The position numbers and the translations under genes are program-made. A stretch of 64,000 bases of DNA from positions 9,733,701-9,797,700 of the forward strand of contig NC_092631.1 in the NCBI RefSeq assembly GCF_039555335.1, read 5' to 3'. Origin of the DNA: Amphiura filiformis (lineage: Eukaryota; Echinodermata; Ophiuroidea; Amphilepidida; Amphiuridae). Shown here one piece after another: positions 12,013-22,600 of the stretch. The notes beneath the pieces are model-generated. The model had not been told where the DNA came from. It searched no databases and saw only the letters and a program-made list of their open reading frames with translations. Position 1 is the stretch's first letter, and every line of letters starts with the position of its first letter.

Positions 12013-12472
12013 CCCAGTGGGCACAATTGGTTGCTACTATGTTGTGTCAACGTCAATATCTAACGTTGGACGACGGTTGCCTGGAGGATGGATATGAAAG
12101 TTTTTTTGACGCCAAAATAGAACGTTGGTGCGACGTCCACATTCAGCGTTGTGCAGACGTTAGCCAACGTCGATCCAACATTGACCCAACCCTAATAAAG
12201 ATGTAATTTGTGACGTTGGGCTAACATAATATCTTTGATGTTGGGCCAATGTTATTAATCCATCCATTGACCAACGTTAAACCAACCATTGTCCAACGTT
12301 GATCCAACCATTGGCAAGTAAGCCCAATGAGACGAAAAATCAAAAAAAAAGAAAGAATAATATTATTTAGTAGCATATACTCTGCTTACACAGAGTCTTA
12401 CACTTAATACTGTCTATATTACAACGGAAGCAAATTTCCTAGCTTAATTTTATACATAACACTTACCTTGAT

Positions 12473-12545
12473 GTACCTTCCGGGATTCGAACCCATGACC
12501 TTTGGTTTATGAGACTGATGCCCTACTGACTGAGCTAACGGGGTT
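12473..12545 (-). pseudogene. tRNA-Met(CAT)-like remnant
   Basis: On the minus strand the sequence has an A-box-like TTAGCTCAGTCAGTAGGGC, an anticodon loop CTCATAA (CAT) and a B-box GGGTTCGAATCCC. This is close to a eukaryotic elongator tRNA-Met. The anticodon stem (TCAGT against ACCAA) and the acceptor stem do not pair well, so it is a decayed tRNA or a tRNA-derived SINE head rather than a working tRNA gene. Confidence 0.55.
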
Positions 12546-12802
12546 TACATATTCGATGAAGTGTTTTAAGTTAATATAAGCAATATTTTGATGGCTAAAC
12601 CTACTAAAGTGAATTATTTAAAGGATATTGATCAAATTTACTGTAAATATTGATAACATTTACTAAATTTGTTGATTTTTTTTCTTTCTTTTTTTTTAAA
12701 TAAAAAATCTTACTGACGATTGAATTTCAAAGTTTTATTGTTATTATAAATATAATTATATATTTATTAGGTTTATATATTACATTATCACTAAGCATTA
12801 TA

Positions 12803-12843
12803 TTCATCACCATCATCATCATCATCATCACCATCATCATCAA

Positions 12844-12888
<45 letters not shown>

Positions 12889-12936
12889 GAGTTGTAACAT
12901 CATCATCATCCTCATCATTATTATTATTATTATTAG
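12803..12936. repeat. (CAT)n / (ATT)n trinucleotide microsatellite
   Basis: A near-continuous CAT repeat (12803-12912, with a short break at 12889-12897) grades into CATTATTATT. On the minus strand it reads as a run of methionines, which is a compositional artefact and not a protein. Confidence 0.95.
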
Positions 12937-13378
12937 TTTATCTAGTGGGCTTTTATAGTCTTTATTTAATGTTACACTTTAATACGCCTAGTAAATAGAA
13001 AATTTTGGACCAACTTGACCATTCCGATGACTTGGAAACAGTAGGCCTGTCAACTGTCATGCTGTTTACCAACGTTGGTCCGATATCGCAGACGGCATTC
13101 TGACCGTCATATTAAGGTTTGTGAGACGACGTTTCCCCAATCTCGGCGTAAGAAACTGTCACTTTAAGACAATATAAGCCAAATGCAACATATTTATCGT
13201 CGGTCGCACCGATGTCGCCAATGAAGTGTTACCGTACTTCAACGTTAGTATTGAGGTCATCGACAACCAGCGTATGGCAGACGATGTCGTCAAAGAAGTG
13301 TTACCTCAACGTTATATTGAGATCGTACAACAACCATTGCACGGCAGTCATTATGTGACCTTAATACAACATCTTTAT

Positions 13379-13945
13379 CAGGGGCGGCGGAACGATTTTG
13401 AAAGTGGGGGGCCAGTCAGGGTGATGTAAAAATCTAAATAATGGCCGCGAAGCGCCCATCGCGTTGCGCTTGCGCGGCACGGGGGTGGGGGTGTCTGAGG
13501 GGGATGTGCCCCCTGAGAAGTGAGAAACTTTTGCAAAATGAAGGCCCAATTGAAGCCATTTGGTGGACCATTCTGTCACTATTATTGTGTACAATTTTAG
13601 TTAGAAAAATCCGAAAATGGGTTAAATGAAGGCCCAAATTGAAGCCATTCGTGGATAACTTTTTCATTATAATTGTATAAATTATTGCTTTTTAGTGTTG
13701 GGTGTCCTAATACAGGGGAGTTGGAAATTTTGCAAAATGAAGGTCCAATTGAAGCCATTTCGTGCATCATTTTTACACTTTCTTTAAGCATGTTAAGGGT
13801 CTAGAATAGAGATTTGATTATTTATGTTCACCCGACATGTTACACACAGCACATTATGGGTTAAAAGTGGGGGGGCCAGGCCCCCCCGGTCAAAAAAGTG
13901 GAGGGGCCACTGGCCCCCCTGGCCCCCCCGCTTCCGCCGCCCATG
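13379..13945. mobile_element. hAT-type MITE, nested, 8-bp target duplication ATCTTTAT
   Basis: The element starts CAGGGGCGGCGGAACG and ends, inverted, CATGGGCGGCGGAAGCG. ATCTTTAT is duplicated exactly on both sides (13371-13378 and 13946-13953). An 8-bp duplication with CA(G/T)GGGCGGCGGA termini fits non-autonomous hAT elements. Inside, GAAGGCCCAATTGAAGCCAT recurs three times (about 13540, 13627 and 13739). It interrupts the larger 12013-14501 element, so it arrived later. Confidence 0.88.
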
Positions 13946-14879
13946 ATCTTTATCGCAGTTGTACCGATGTCGTCAACAAAGTGTTGCTTCAACGTTAGTA
14001 TTGAGGTCATACGACAACCATCGTACGGCAGACGTTGTTGCGATGTCTTCAATCATTGGTGTACCGATGTCGTCAATGAAGTGTTACCTCAACGTTATAT
14101 TGAAGTCGTACGACAACTGTCGCAGGGTAGTCAACAGGTGACGTTAATGCAACATCTTTATTGTCAGTTGTACTGATGTCGGCAATGAAGTGTTGCCTCA
14201 ACGTTATATTGAAGTCGCACGACAACTGTCGCAGGGTAGTCAACAGGTGACGTTAATGCAACATCTTTATTGTGACAGTTGTACTGATGTCGGCAATGAA
14301 GTGTTGCCTCAACGTTGTATTGAACTCGTACGACGATCGTCTTACGGCCGGCATTACCACAACGTTTGTGCGACGTTGTCACTAATAGGTGTACTGACGC
14401 CCTAGATTATTACTTGCGTTAACGTTGGAATTTGGTTGCCCGACGTCCGATCTTATTACAACGTCCATACAACGTAGTTTTTCCCGATTGTGCCCACTGG
14501 GAAAGCTGACACACAAGAGAAATGGTATGGGTTTTATAAAGGAAATCCCCAAGGCTTGATATAAGGGGTGTCATTTCCACCCCATGTGCATGAGGTACAG
14601 CCAAAAAAACAAGGTCAGCCCATATCAATAAAAGAAATATAAAAATGACCTCAAAATATTTTTCAGGACTAATAGCTAACACAGGTGTTCTCAACAGGCA
14701 GCCCACCAGCCCTTGATAACAACTCTAAAATATACAGGAAAATTGGAAGGAATTGAGGTATTTGGCCCTCAAACATGTATTCAATGTATGTGGCCCATGA
14801 GCATATAAAGTTGATAACCCCTGAGCTGACATATTGAGCACTTATAGACAGCCGAGACATATGAAAAATGTATATGCCT

Positions 14880-15165
14880 CTTAAAGGTGGGTCACCTGAT
14901 TGACGGCCTCATCCCCCACTTTACCCCATCAAAATGCAAATTTTGGTATCAGGTGAAAGCTCATATTTTCTCATTAACATATTGAAATTAGCCATTTCAA
15001 AGCAGTATATTTCCGAAGAAATCAGCAAAACACTGTCAAATTGGTCTCGACTGACCATGTTTGAGATTAATTTGACAGTTTTTTGATGATATATTTGGAA
15101 ATAAACTGATTTGGAACTGCTAATTTCAATATCTTATAGGGTCTTTCATTTGATATTAATATATT
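14880..15165. repeat. Imperfect foldback sequence
   Basis: The arms CACTGTCAAATTGGTCTC and GAGATTAATTTGACAGT are inverted around ACTGACCATG. Outer matches AAAGCAGT...ATATTTCC and GGAAATA...AACTGC extend the hairpin to about 160 bp. The left flank (CTCATCCCCCACTT) resembles sequence inside the TTAA elements at 53-55 kb. No coding potential is seen. Confidence 0.5.
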
Positions 15166-16054
15166 ACATGATCATGATGATTATCATCAATAAAAACACT
15201 ATAGACTACTAGTATCACAGCGTATAAATGTCAGTAATTCATAAGGAATTAGTCACATTTATAAGAAACATTTATATGTTGTGCTTGAAAGGGACACCGT
15301 TCTATGATATACATAAGTTTTAAAGAATTCAATTTTCAAAATATATCGGGTCACTTAACCAAAATAATCAAATCAATACATTTTCTATTCTTACACATTC
15401 AGGTGTATGCTATGTTACTTTGATCAGTGTTACAAACGCTGTAGAAAATAAATATTTTGTAAAACAAGATGTCGTGTGAACTGTGTCATTCTATTGGATC
15501 ATATTAAATACTCCCTTGTGTACATGCATGTACAAGTAACCAGCTTAGGGATGAAATCAAAACTCAACCGCCAGTTCCGTCCGGTTGCTATTGTTTAGAA
15601 CAATTTTACGAGTGCTATAGCTGCCTCATACCATAGTAGGGTCAAAGCAGCATAAAATAATTTAAGTTCGTTAATTACTCCAGTACGTTTTTTGAGATGT
15701 TATTAATATGATTTGTACTTCACTTATATTTTGGGTTTTGGTTTTGGTAAAAACGTTTAATAACATTTTAATGTCAGGTTTTATAAAGGTCATGAAAATG
15801 TTTTAAAAACGTTTTCTATGAAAACACACAAACTTTTTTAAATGTCAAAATGTTATTGTAAAATATTTTGTACGCAACATAAAACAAAATGTTTCATACA
15901 AATTATTTTACAAGCCAAAAAAAAAGGGGGGCAAGTAATGGCAAGCCAATTGGGAATGGGAAGTAATTTTGCACACATTTATGGGGGCATATTTTAAATA
16001 AAGTATGTTTAAAAAGGCTTATGAAAACAGTACAGAATCATTTAAATATGCACA
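15166..16054. repeat. Non-genic stretch with a decayed copy of the AAAACGTTTT element (about 15727-15905)
   Basis: Within it, TTTATAAAGGTCATGAAAATG, AAAACGTTTTCTATGAAAACAC and ATGTTATTGTAAAATATTTTG match the interior order of the CCCAGCAAACAC family (for example 45360-45480). Its own terminal repeats are lost. The remaining sequence holds no supported gene. Confidence 0.5.
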
Positions 16055-16068
16055 ATTTATTATTATTA

Positions 16069-16103
<35 letters not shown>

Positions 16104-16165
16104 AAGGATTTATTGAGCGCATTTCCACAATGTCCAATGCGCTTTACATAATAAAAATACATACA
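16055..16165 (-). repeat. (ATT)n microsatellite with retroposon-like tail
   Basis: An ATT repeat (16057-16101) is followed by ACAAGGATTTATTGAGCGCA and AATGCGCTTTAC. On the minus strand this reads GTAAAGCGCATTG, then CGCTCAATAAATC, then (AAT)n, the layout of a LINE or SINE 3' end. It is comparable to the fragment at 6160-6262. Confidence 0.55.
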
Positions 16166-16695
16166 AAGTACAACTACAAGCTACAAAAATACATATCAAA
16201 AGCCTTATATAAAAATGGCAATATTACCAACTTCAACAACAAAAATATACATAAACATATCTGCATGGAAATTCAAAAGAATAAATTATTATAATATTAA
16301 AACCATGCTCACTATGCTTGCATTATATCTACACCATTTTGGAAACTGGGATACTCGTAATTATTGTACAGCCCTAAATTAAATGTTATGATCAATGGTA
16401 TCACAGGCTTTGGTCAAATCGAAAAATATTCCCGCTTTCATTTCATTATTTTCAACTGAAGTACCTCAGAACTAATTTCAAGATTGCCCATTTTAAGTTT
16501 ATAGATATATTAGACTTTTTTTTTTACTTTTTGTTTTTTACTCAAGTTTTTGTTTCTATTGATGTATTAATATATTCCTGTCATTTCTTTATATTTTCAC
16601 CAAACAAGTCATTCGATTTACACTTATCTCAAGTCTGTTGAGTGTTATATACTTAATGCACCATCCTCAAATCGGAAGCTAAATGATGTCAGAAT

Positions 16696-17258
16696 CAGGG
16701 GCGTAGCAAGGGCATCAGGGGCCCATGGACAAGGGGCAGTATGGGCCCTTTTAACCAGGGCGGGATTTAACTTAGGGGGGGGGCCTGGGCCAGGCCAAAA
16801 TTTGGAGGCCCGAACTCACGTGTCGAGGAAGGCATATGTGCACTCAAGTCAGTGGCCAAGTTTTGGTTTACGTATAATATAGAGGGGGACTAACATATTT
16901 TTTTCCGATGTTTAGGACATTTGCGGCAAAGTACGCGAAAAAAATCAATATCAGACTATTTTAGCCACAGATCAACATGAATTGCTATTTGAATGCGCGC
17001 GAAGCGCAGACAATTTTACAATTTTGCCCTATTTTTGCCAAAAAAACGTGCCGTTTTGGGGTTAAAAGAAAGATCCATAGGGCAATTTGGGGCCTCCAAA
17101 TGTTGGGGGCCCTGGACCCGGGCCCATCTGGCCCAATGGTAAATCCGGCCCTACTCTCCATCAGCCCTTATTTATTTTTCGCTCTTGTGCTCGGGGCCCC
17201 TGAACCCTCGGGGCCCATGGACTTTGTCCACCCTGTCCCCCCGCTTGCTACGCCCCTG
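16696..17258. mobile_element. hAT-type MITE, 8-bp target duplication GTCAGAAT
   Basis: The terminal inverted repeat CAGGGGCGTAGCAAG matches, inverted, the right end CTTGCTACGCCCCTG with only a G/C difference near its inner edge. The flanks carry the exact 8-bp duplication GTCAGAAT (16688-16695 and 17259-17266). The 563 bp interior is rich in GGGCCC and has no credible transposase; the long open frame across it is fortuitous. Confidence 0.9.
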
Positions 17259-17376
17259 GTCAGAATCCATCATGTAGGCATATCCCTTTGCCCCGCTGTA
17301 ACTAAATACCTTCAGAAGACATATAGAGTTGTCTAAAGGAAAATATTAATGTGCATGCATCCAAAAGTCAGTATAT

Positions 17377-19687
17377 GGGTCATTCTTCGGTAAGGTGCAC
17401 TTTTGAAGGTTTTGAAAATAGACATTTCAAAATGATTTTTCTGTTAATTTTTTTACAGATTAACAAAGAGACATGTCTCCAGTGTAGTAAAAAAGTGTTT
17501 GGCTCAATCTTTATTAGCAGCTTGATGTAATTTTTTGGCTTTTTCTGCAGCTAATGTCATCTCCATCACGGTCGTCATCTCCGTTACAATTGCAACGAAG
17601 TTCAACTGATACCAAAAATGTGTCACACATTGAACATTTGTTTTTTACCTATAGAGGAAGGCAGTATAACCAAGATTATGCAACATATCATTACATTTCC
17701 ATTTGACCAGTTTTAAGGTCAAAGCAGGGCATTATCTGTAGAGTGACAGAGATGATGTCAAGGAATGGAAATTCTGCTGTATCATCTCCGTCACGTGACG
17801 GAAATGATTCTCTCATGGTGAAAATCACCCCAAACATCATATCCGTCACAAAATTGTGACGGATATGACGTGATGGTATATTACGAAATTAACAAACTTA
17901 CGACCCTAGTGGTACAACTATAACATACACATGGTCAATAAAGGAGGTGAATAGAAATAAACGTACAACTGTTGTAATTTTGAAAAAAGTAAAATAAATA
18001 ATGCGAACATTGTAGGTATCAGAAGCGGTCGGAGATGATGATTAATAAAGGTACCCACCCGTGTTAGTGAAGAAATGGTTATAGTTTTGATGAATTTATT
18101 GTGCCAACATGAGGAAAAAATGTCTAAATGAATTTACTGCATATTGACTTGTGCTCTCTAGGTCAAATAAATGACCTTACAAAATTAGTATTTTTGCTGA
18201 ACCATGAAATGGTCTCAGCCTATAGTAGTCTATGTTACTTCCTTGCTTACTTCCTTACTTCCTTACTTCCTTACTCCCTTACTTCCTTACTCAGCAACCT
18301 TTTGGTCTGAAATGGACATATCTCTAAATGCCACGGAGGTATGACCCCATGAGTTATGTCATATGAAAGAGGAAAACATAAAGAATATAATAAAAATATT
18401 TCCAAACGTCAGAGGTCATCCAGGGGTCACAGGGGTCAAAAAAGGTCATTTTAACCAAAAATGCTCCGATTGAGCTTACATTTAAAAGCAATGATCCTTA
18501 TGACATTCTAAACATGTTTAAAACATTTACAAATTTATTTAAGGTCATTAAGGGATCATAAAGGGGTCAAAGGTCAAGCTTTTCAAAATGCTCCAATTGA
18601 GCTGAAATTTATATGCAATGATCCTTATGACATTCTAAACATTTTAAAAACATTTTAAGGTCATAAAGGGGTCAAAGGTCAAGTTTTCCAAAATGCTCTG
18701 ATTGAGCCGAAATTTAAACGCAGTGATCCTTATGACATTCTAAACATGTTGAAAATATTTTAAAATTCATTTAAGGTCATTAAGGGGCAATAAAGGGGTC
18801 AAAGGTCAAGTTTTCAAAATGCTTCAATTGAGCTGAAATTTAAATGCAATGATCATTATGACATTCTTAACATGTTTTAAATATTTTAAGTCATTAAGGG
18901 GATCATACAGAGGTCAAAATTCAAGTTTTCAAAATGCCAGCTTTCCACGATCAAGGTATATTAAAACGGCATTTAATGAAACAGTCTTATTAAAATTAAT
19001 ACTATCCACCACAGTATTGCTGCTTGATTAGATCGTCACAGTCATTCGCCTAACTTACCTTGTGGGCACAGTTGCTCTAGTTTATTTTATATTCTTTACT
19101 TTTCCTCTTTCATTAACACCACTCGGCCGGTCATACCTTTGTAGCATTTCGAGATTATGTCCATTACAGACTCCGGGTGACATTGGTATATAGGCCTACC
19201 ACAATATACTGCCGAAGCCACATGGTTCAGCTATGGTGCGGTTATCGCTCTAGTTCTCCAGGCGCTTCTAAATTTTTGTGACGGTAGATGACGCAGACAT
19301 AGGGACAGGACATTTTAGACATATAGGGTGAAATTATTTTTACTCCTGGCTATGAAAGATGTGTTACAATAACTTTTTCTACAATATACAATAAATAACT
19401 TGTCATTCCGGTGTTTTTACGATGCTGAAGTTATCCACTAAAAGATATCAGCATCAAAAATTTTGATGACCCCAATCGGGACATGGGGTTTTGGGGGTTG
19501 TGACACCCTGTATAAGCAATTTTCTCGAAAATAAGAACTTCTTTTAATATTTTGATGTTTTGAGATATAAAAGGAACGTCAATACTAAACAACTGCAAAA
19601 ATAAAATTCGAAATCATGTTTCGTATTTTAGTTATGACTCCTGAAAGTGGAGGGACTGCAATCGTGCACCTTACCGAAGAATGACCC
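17377..19687. mobile_element. 2.3 kb inverted-repeat element abutting the CYP20A1 stop codon
   Basis: A 24-bp terminal inverted repeat starts GGGTCATTCTTCGGTAAGGT and continues GCAC. It is exact at 17377-17400 and, inverted, at 19664-19687. AT on both outer sides is compatible with a 2-bp duplication. The interior holds palindromic ATCCGTCACAAAATTGTGAC near 17842, and a second repeat family (18190-19257). No transposase is recognised. The right end lies 10 bp beyond the last base of the complete P450's stop codon. Confidence 0.75.
18190..19257 (-). repeat. Dispersed repeat with about four GGGGTCAAAGGTCAAG tandem units
   Basis: It contains about four units of roughly 105-130 bp (about 18460-18940), each with AAATGCTCC(G/A)ATTGAGC, GCAATGATCCTTATGACAT and AAGGGGTCAAAGGTCAAG. 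The left end TTTGCTGAACCATGAAATGG and the right end ATGGTTCAGCTATGGTGCGG match, inverted, the copy at 50239-50790. A TTACTTCC run (18237-18293) lies at one side. It is nested inside the 17377-19687 element. Confidence 0.65.
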
Positions 19688-19697
19688 ATCTATGAAT

Positions 19698-22600
19698 CTA
19701 GCGTTTCTCTTTTGTAACCCAGACCTCTTCCTTTGGAGAGGTCACAAACCCATAGACTGGCTCTACCACCTGTCCCTCAACAATGTTGAACTTAAAAGCC
19801 CGACACAAAACAGCTAGAAATACTGCAATTTCCGCATAGGCAAAACGGTAGCCAGGGCATATTCTCTTGCCGGAAAAACCAAAAGGTTGGAAGGCAAACT
19901 TGTCTCTCTTCTTCCTGTTCTCTGGACTGAAGCGTTCTGGATCAAACCTAACAGGGAAAAAAAGACAACAAAAAAAACCAGATTGAACAGATTGGCTATA
20001 TAATAGATTCTTAACAGTGCAATGTCCAATCCATCAATCCAGGGCAATGTTCATAAGTAGCACATTTTTTTTTTTTTTTAATCTGTGAAAGTAGCTTTAG
20101 CAATATACTTAGTAGTTGTATTATCCCATGATATAATGAGGATATGTACAACTTTCTATTTCCCATACAACTTTCTATTTCCCATCCTTTGGCGGCACCA
20201 GGAATTTTTTTCGGGGGCATTGGGGTAATTTGAGGGGTTTTGCCAAAAACATATTTGAGGGGGGCTAATGCCCCCTTGCCCCCCCCGTAGCGCTGCCACT
20301 GCAGATTTCACTAAGATTACCAAATCATCAAAATGTCGCTTCAGCCACTCGGTAGGTGAACTAATACTCTTATTTATCAATTCAAATTTTGCAGTCTTAA
20401 AAGTGGATCATTAAACTTGAAATTTTTGAATAAATTTGTCAGGTAGGCCATCTGTAACCCTTTTTAAATCCAAAGCCTGAACCCCATACCGTTACTTGCT
20501 CCACTCGCTTCGCTCCATGTGGTCATTGGCAATTCAGCCCAGCCTCCCCACTCAACACAGTTGAGTAGTTACCAAATCTTTCAACGACCCCCTTTGCAAT
20601 GATTTTCCTTCAAATTTACCCCCCTTTTTCATGCAGACTTAAAAAAATATTTGTAAATTCATGTCAACTCCTCTATTTGGAAGTAGTCATCTTTACTTTT
20701 ATAATACATCAACAATAAATCTCTGTTCAGACATATAGCTGAGTTGTTATCATGGCAGGGATAAATTTCAAATAGCACTTACTTTGCTGGGTGGGGCCAT
20801 TGTTTTTCATCTTGAAGTGTCACACCTAATGCGTGGATGACTGGGGTCTGTATAGGTAAGAAAAGTAAGTATCATAGAATGGTGCAAAAATCAAACCAAA
20901 AATAATACAGGGCAAGTCCAAATGTTCTGTACCAACATTTTAAAAAAGCTTCCAAATATCTAGTATCATTCAAATCATAATCCAAAATTGCAGGATATGA
21001 GACGGACTGGTTACTGGTATATTGTCTATTGTACAGTTGTATGACACAGCTTTATAAATAATAGATAATAGTGAATACTACCTCTTTTAGTTTGCAAAAA
21101 AGATCATTTGAAACGACCAGCCCCGGGGGGGGGGGGGGCACTCAACTTTAGAAGTGACGGGTATGTGCCTACCAGCGTCACGAAGTAGGGGCCTATCAGG
21201 TACAAAGCGTTATTTTAAAAAAGGGGGTCATTGGGTACAAACAAAATAAAAAAGGGGGTCATTGGGTATAATATTTTGAAAAGGGGGTCATTGAGTAAAA
21301 ATTTTAAAAAAGGGTCAGGTCAAAATTTGTGAAAAGATGGAGCAAAATTTTGAAAGTTTCAGCAAAATTTTGAAAAAATGGAGCAAAATTTGAAAGTTTC
21401 GGCATTATTTTTTGGCATTTTGATGAAGCTATTCTAGAAAGTCTAGAAAAAAGGGGGTCATTGGGTAGCCGCAACTAAAAAAAGGGGGGTCATCGGGTAT
21501 GACTTTTAAAAAAGGGGTCATCGGGTATAGTCGACTTCAAAAGAGGGGCCTATTGACAGGCACATACCGTCACTTCCAAAGTTGAGTGCCCCCCCCCCCA
21601 GGACCAGCCAAAACCATGGATGTTGAATATTATGTGTATTAGTAAATTTTGTTCAGTCACACTGAATACTTACACCTTTAGGTATAACATGTCCTCCCAG
21701 CTTGGTGTCAGTGTCGTCACATCTTGCAGCCCAAGGACCCAAGATAGAAGCCCTAAGACTCTCATCTAGTACTTGTCTCAAGTAACTATGATATGATTCA
21801 ATGCAAAAATATATAAGTAAATACCAATGCTTCAATATTAATTGAAATGATAAGTACATCACAGTGTAATGTTATGCAGAAAACTTTTAACTGAAAATTA
21901 GCATGCTACAAAACAAAAAATACAAATTACACTATGCAGTAATCATGGTAATCGTAGTGAAACCTTAACCAGAATCTGCTAGATTTTGAAACTTGTATCT
22001 ATTTGAATGGAGTGAAATCATTTTGCTGTTTATACCTTGCACAAAATATCAACTTTGGAAAGTCAGTCAAGTTGACTCAACAGTCATGCTATTATTTTTT
22101 CTATCATGTAAAAGGCTGGTGAAAGTGTTTTGGAAATTGAATGAAATCCCAACATCATATCAGAAAACAAAAGGTTCACTTTTGGGCCTATATGTTAACT
22201 TTGTTTGATATGATTTTGTTCTGCTTTTTAACCAGCCTTTTTAATGTTAGAAAAGATAATAGTATGACTGTTGAATTTCCCAAGTTGATATTTCGTGCAA
22301 GGTATAACCAGCTGGGTAATACACACCCACCCAGCAAACACAAAACGTTTCGACATCATTCGCAAAAGGTTATAAAAGGTTGTCAGAAAACGTTTAATGT
22401 CAGGTTATATAAAGGGTATATACGTTTTCATAACATTCGAAAACATTTTTGATAACCTACTGCAAATATTTTAACATAATGTTATTTAAGTGTGGACAAA
22501 ATATTTGGCAAAAAATGTTTGCAAAAAATATTTTACAGTAACATTTTGAAAACATTTTAAAAATATTGTTGTAGTGTGTTTTCATACAAAACATTTTAAA

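Larger units (their letters stand above)
12013..14501. mobile_element. 2.5 kb inverted-repeat element packed with CAACGTTG-type motifs, 2-bp target duplication
   Basis: The ends are CCCAGTGGGCACAAT (left) and its inverted match ATTGTGCCCACTGGG (right, ending 14501). AA lies on each outer side (12011-12012, 14502-14503). The interior (12040-12320, 13010-13370, 13950-14480) is a mesh of CAACGTTG, GACGTCG, ACGTTATATTGAAGTC and GTCGTACGACAAC-like motifs in both orientations, including longer near-repeats around 14060-14300. A hAT-type element (13379-13945), a CAT microsatellite and a tRNA-like piece are embedded. No transposase frame is visible. The CCCAG terminus and 2-bp duplication resemble the CCCAGCAAACAC family elsewhere in the window. 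Confidence 0.7.

Noticed and set aside
12727-12918. Methionine-rich open frame on the minus strand
   Set aside because: It is the translation of a CAT microsatellite, not a protein.
16977-17336. 119-codon plus-strand ORF
   Set aside because: It lies across a hAT-type MITE end and its flank, reading GC-rich repeat sequence.
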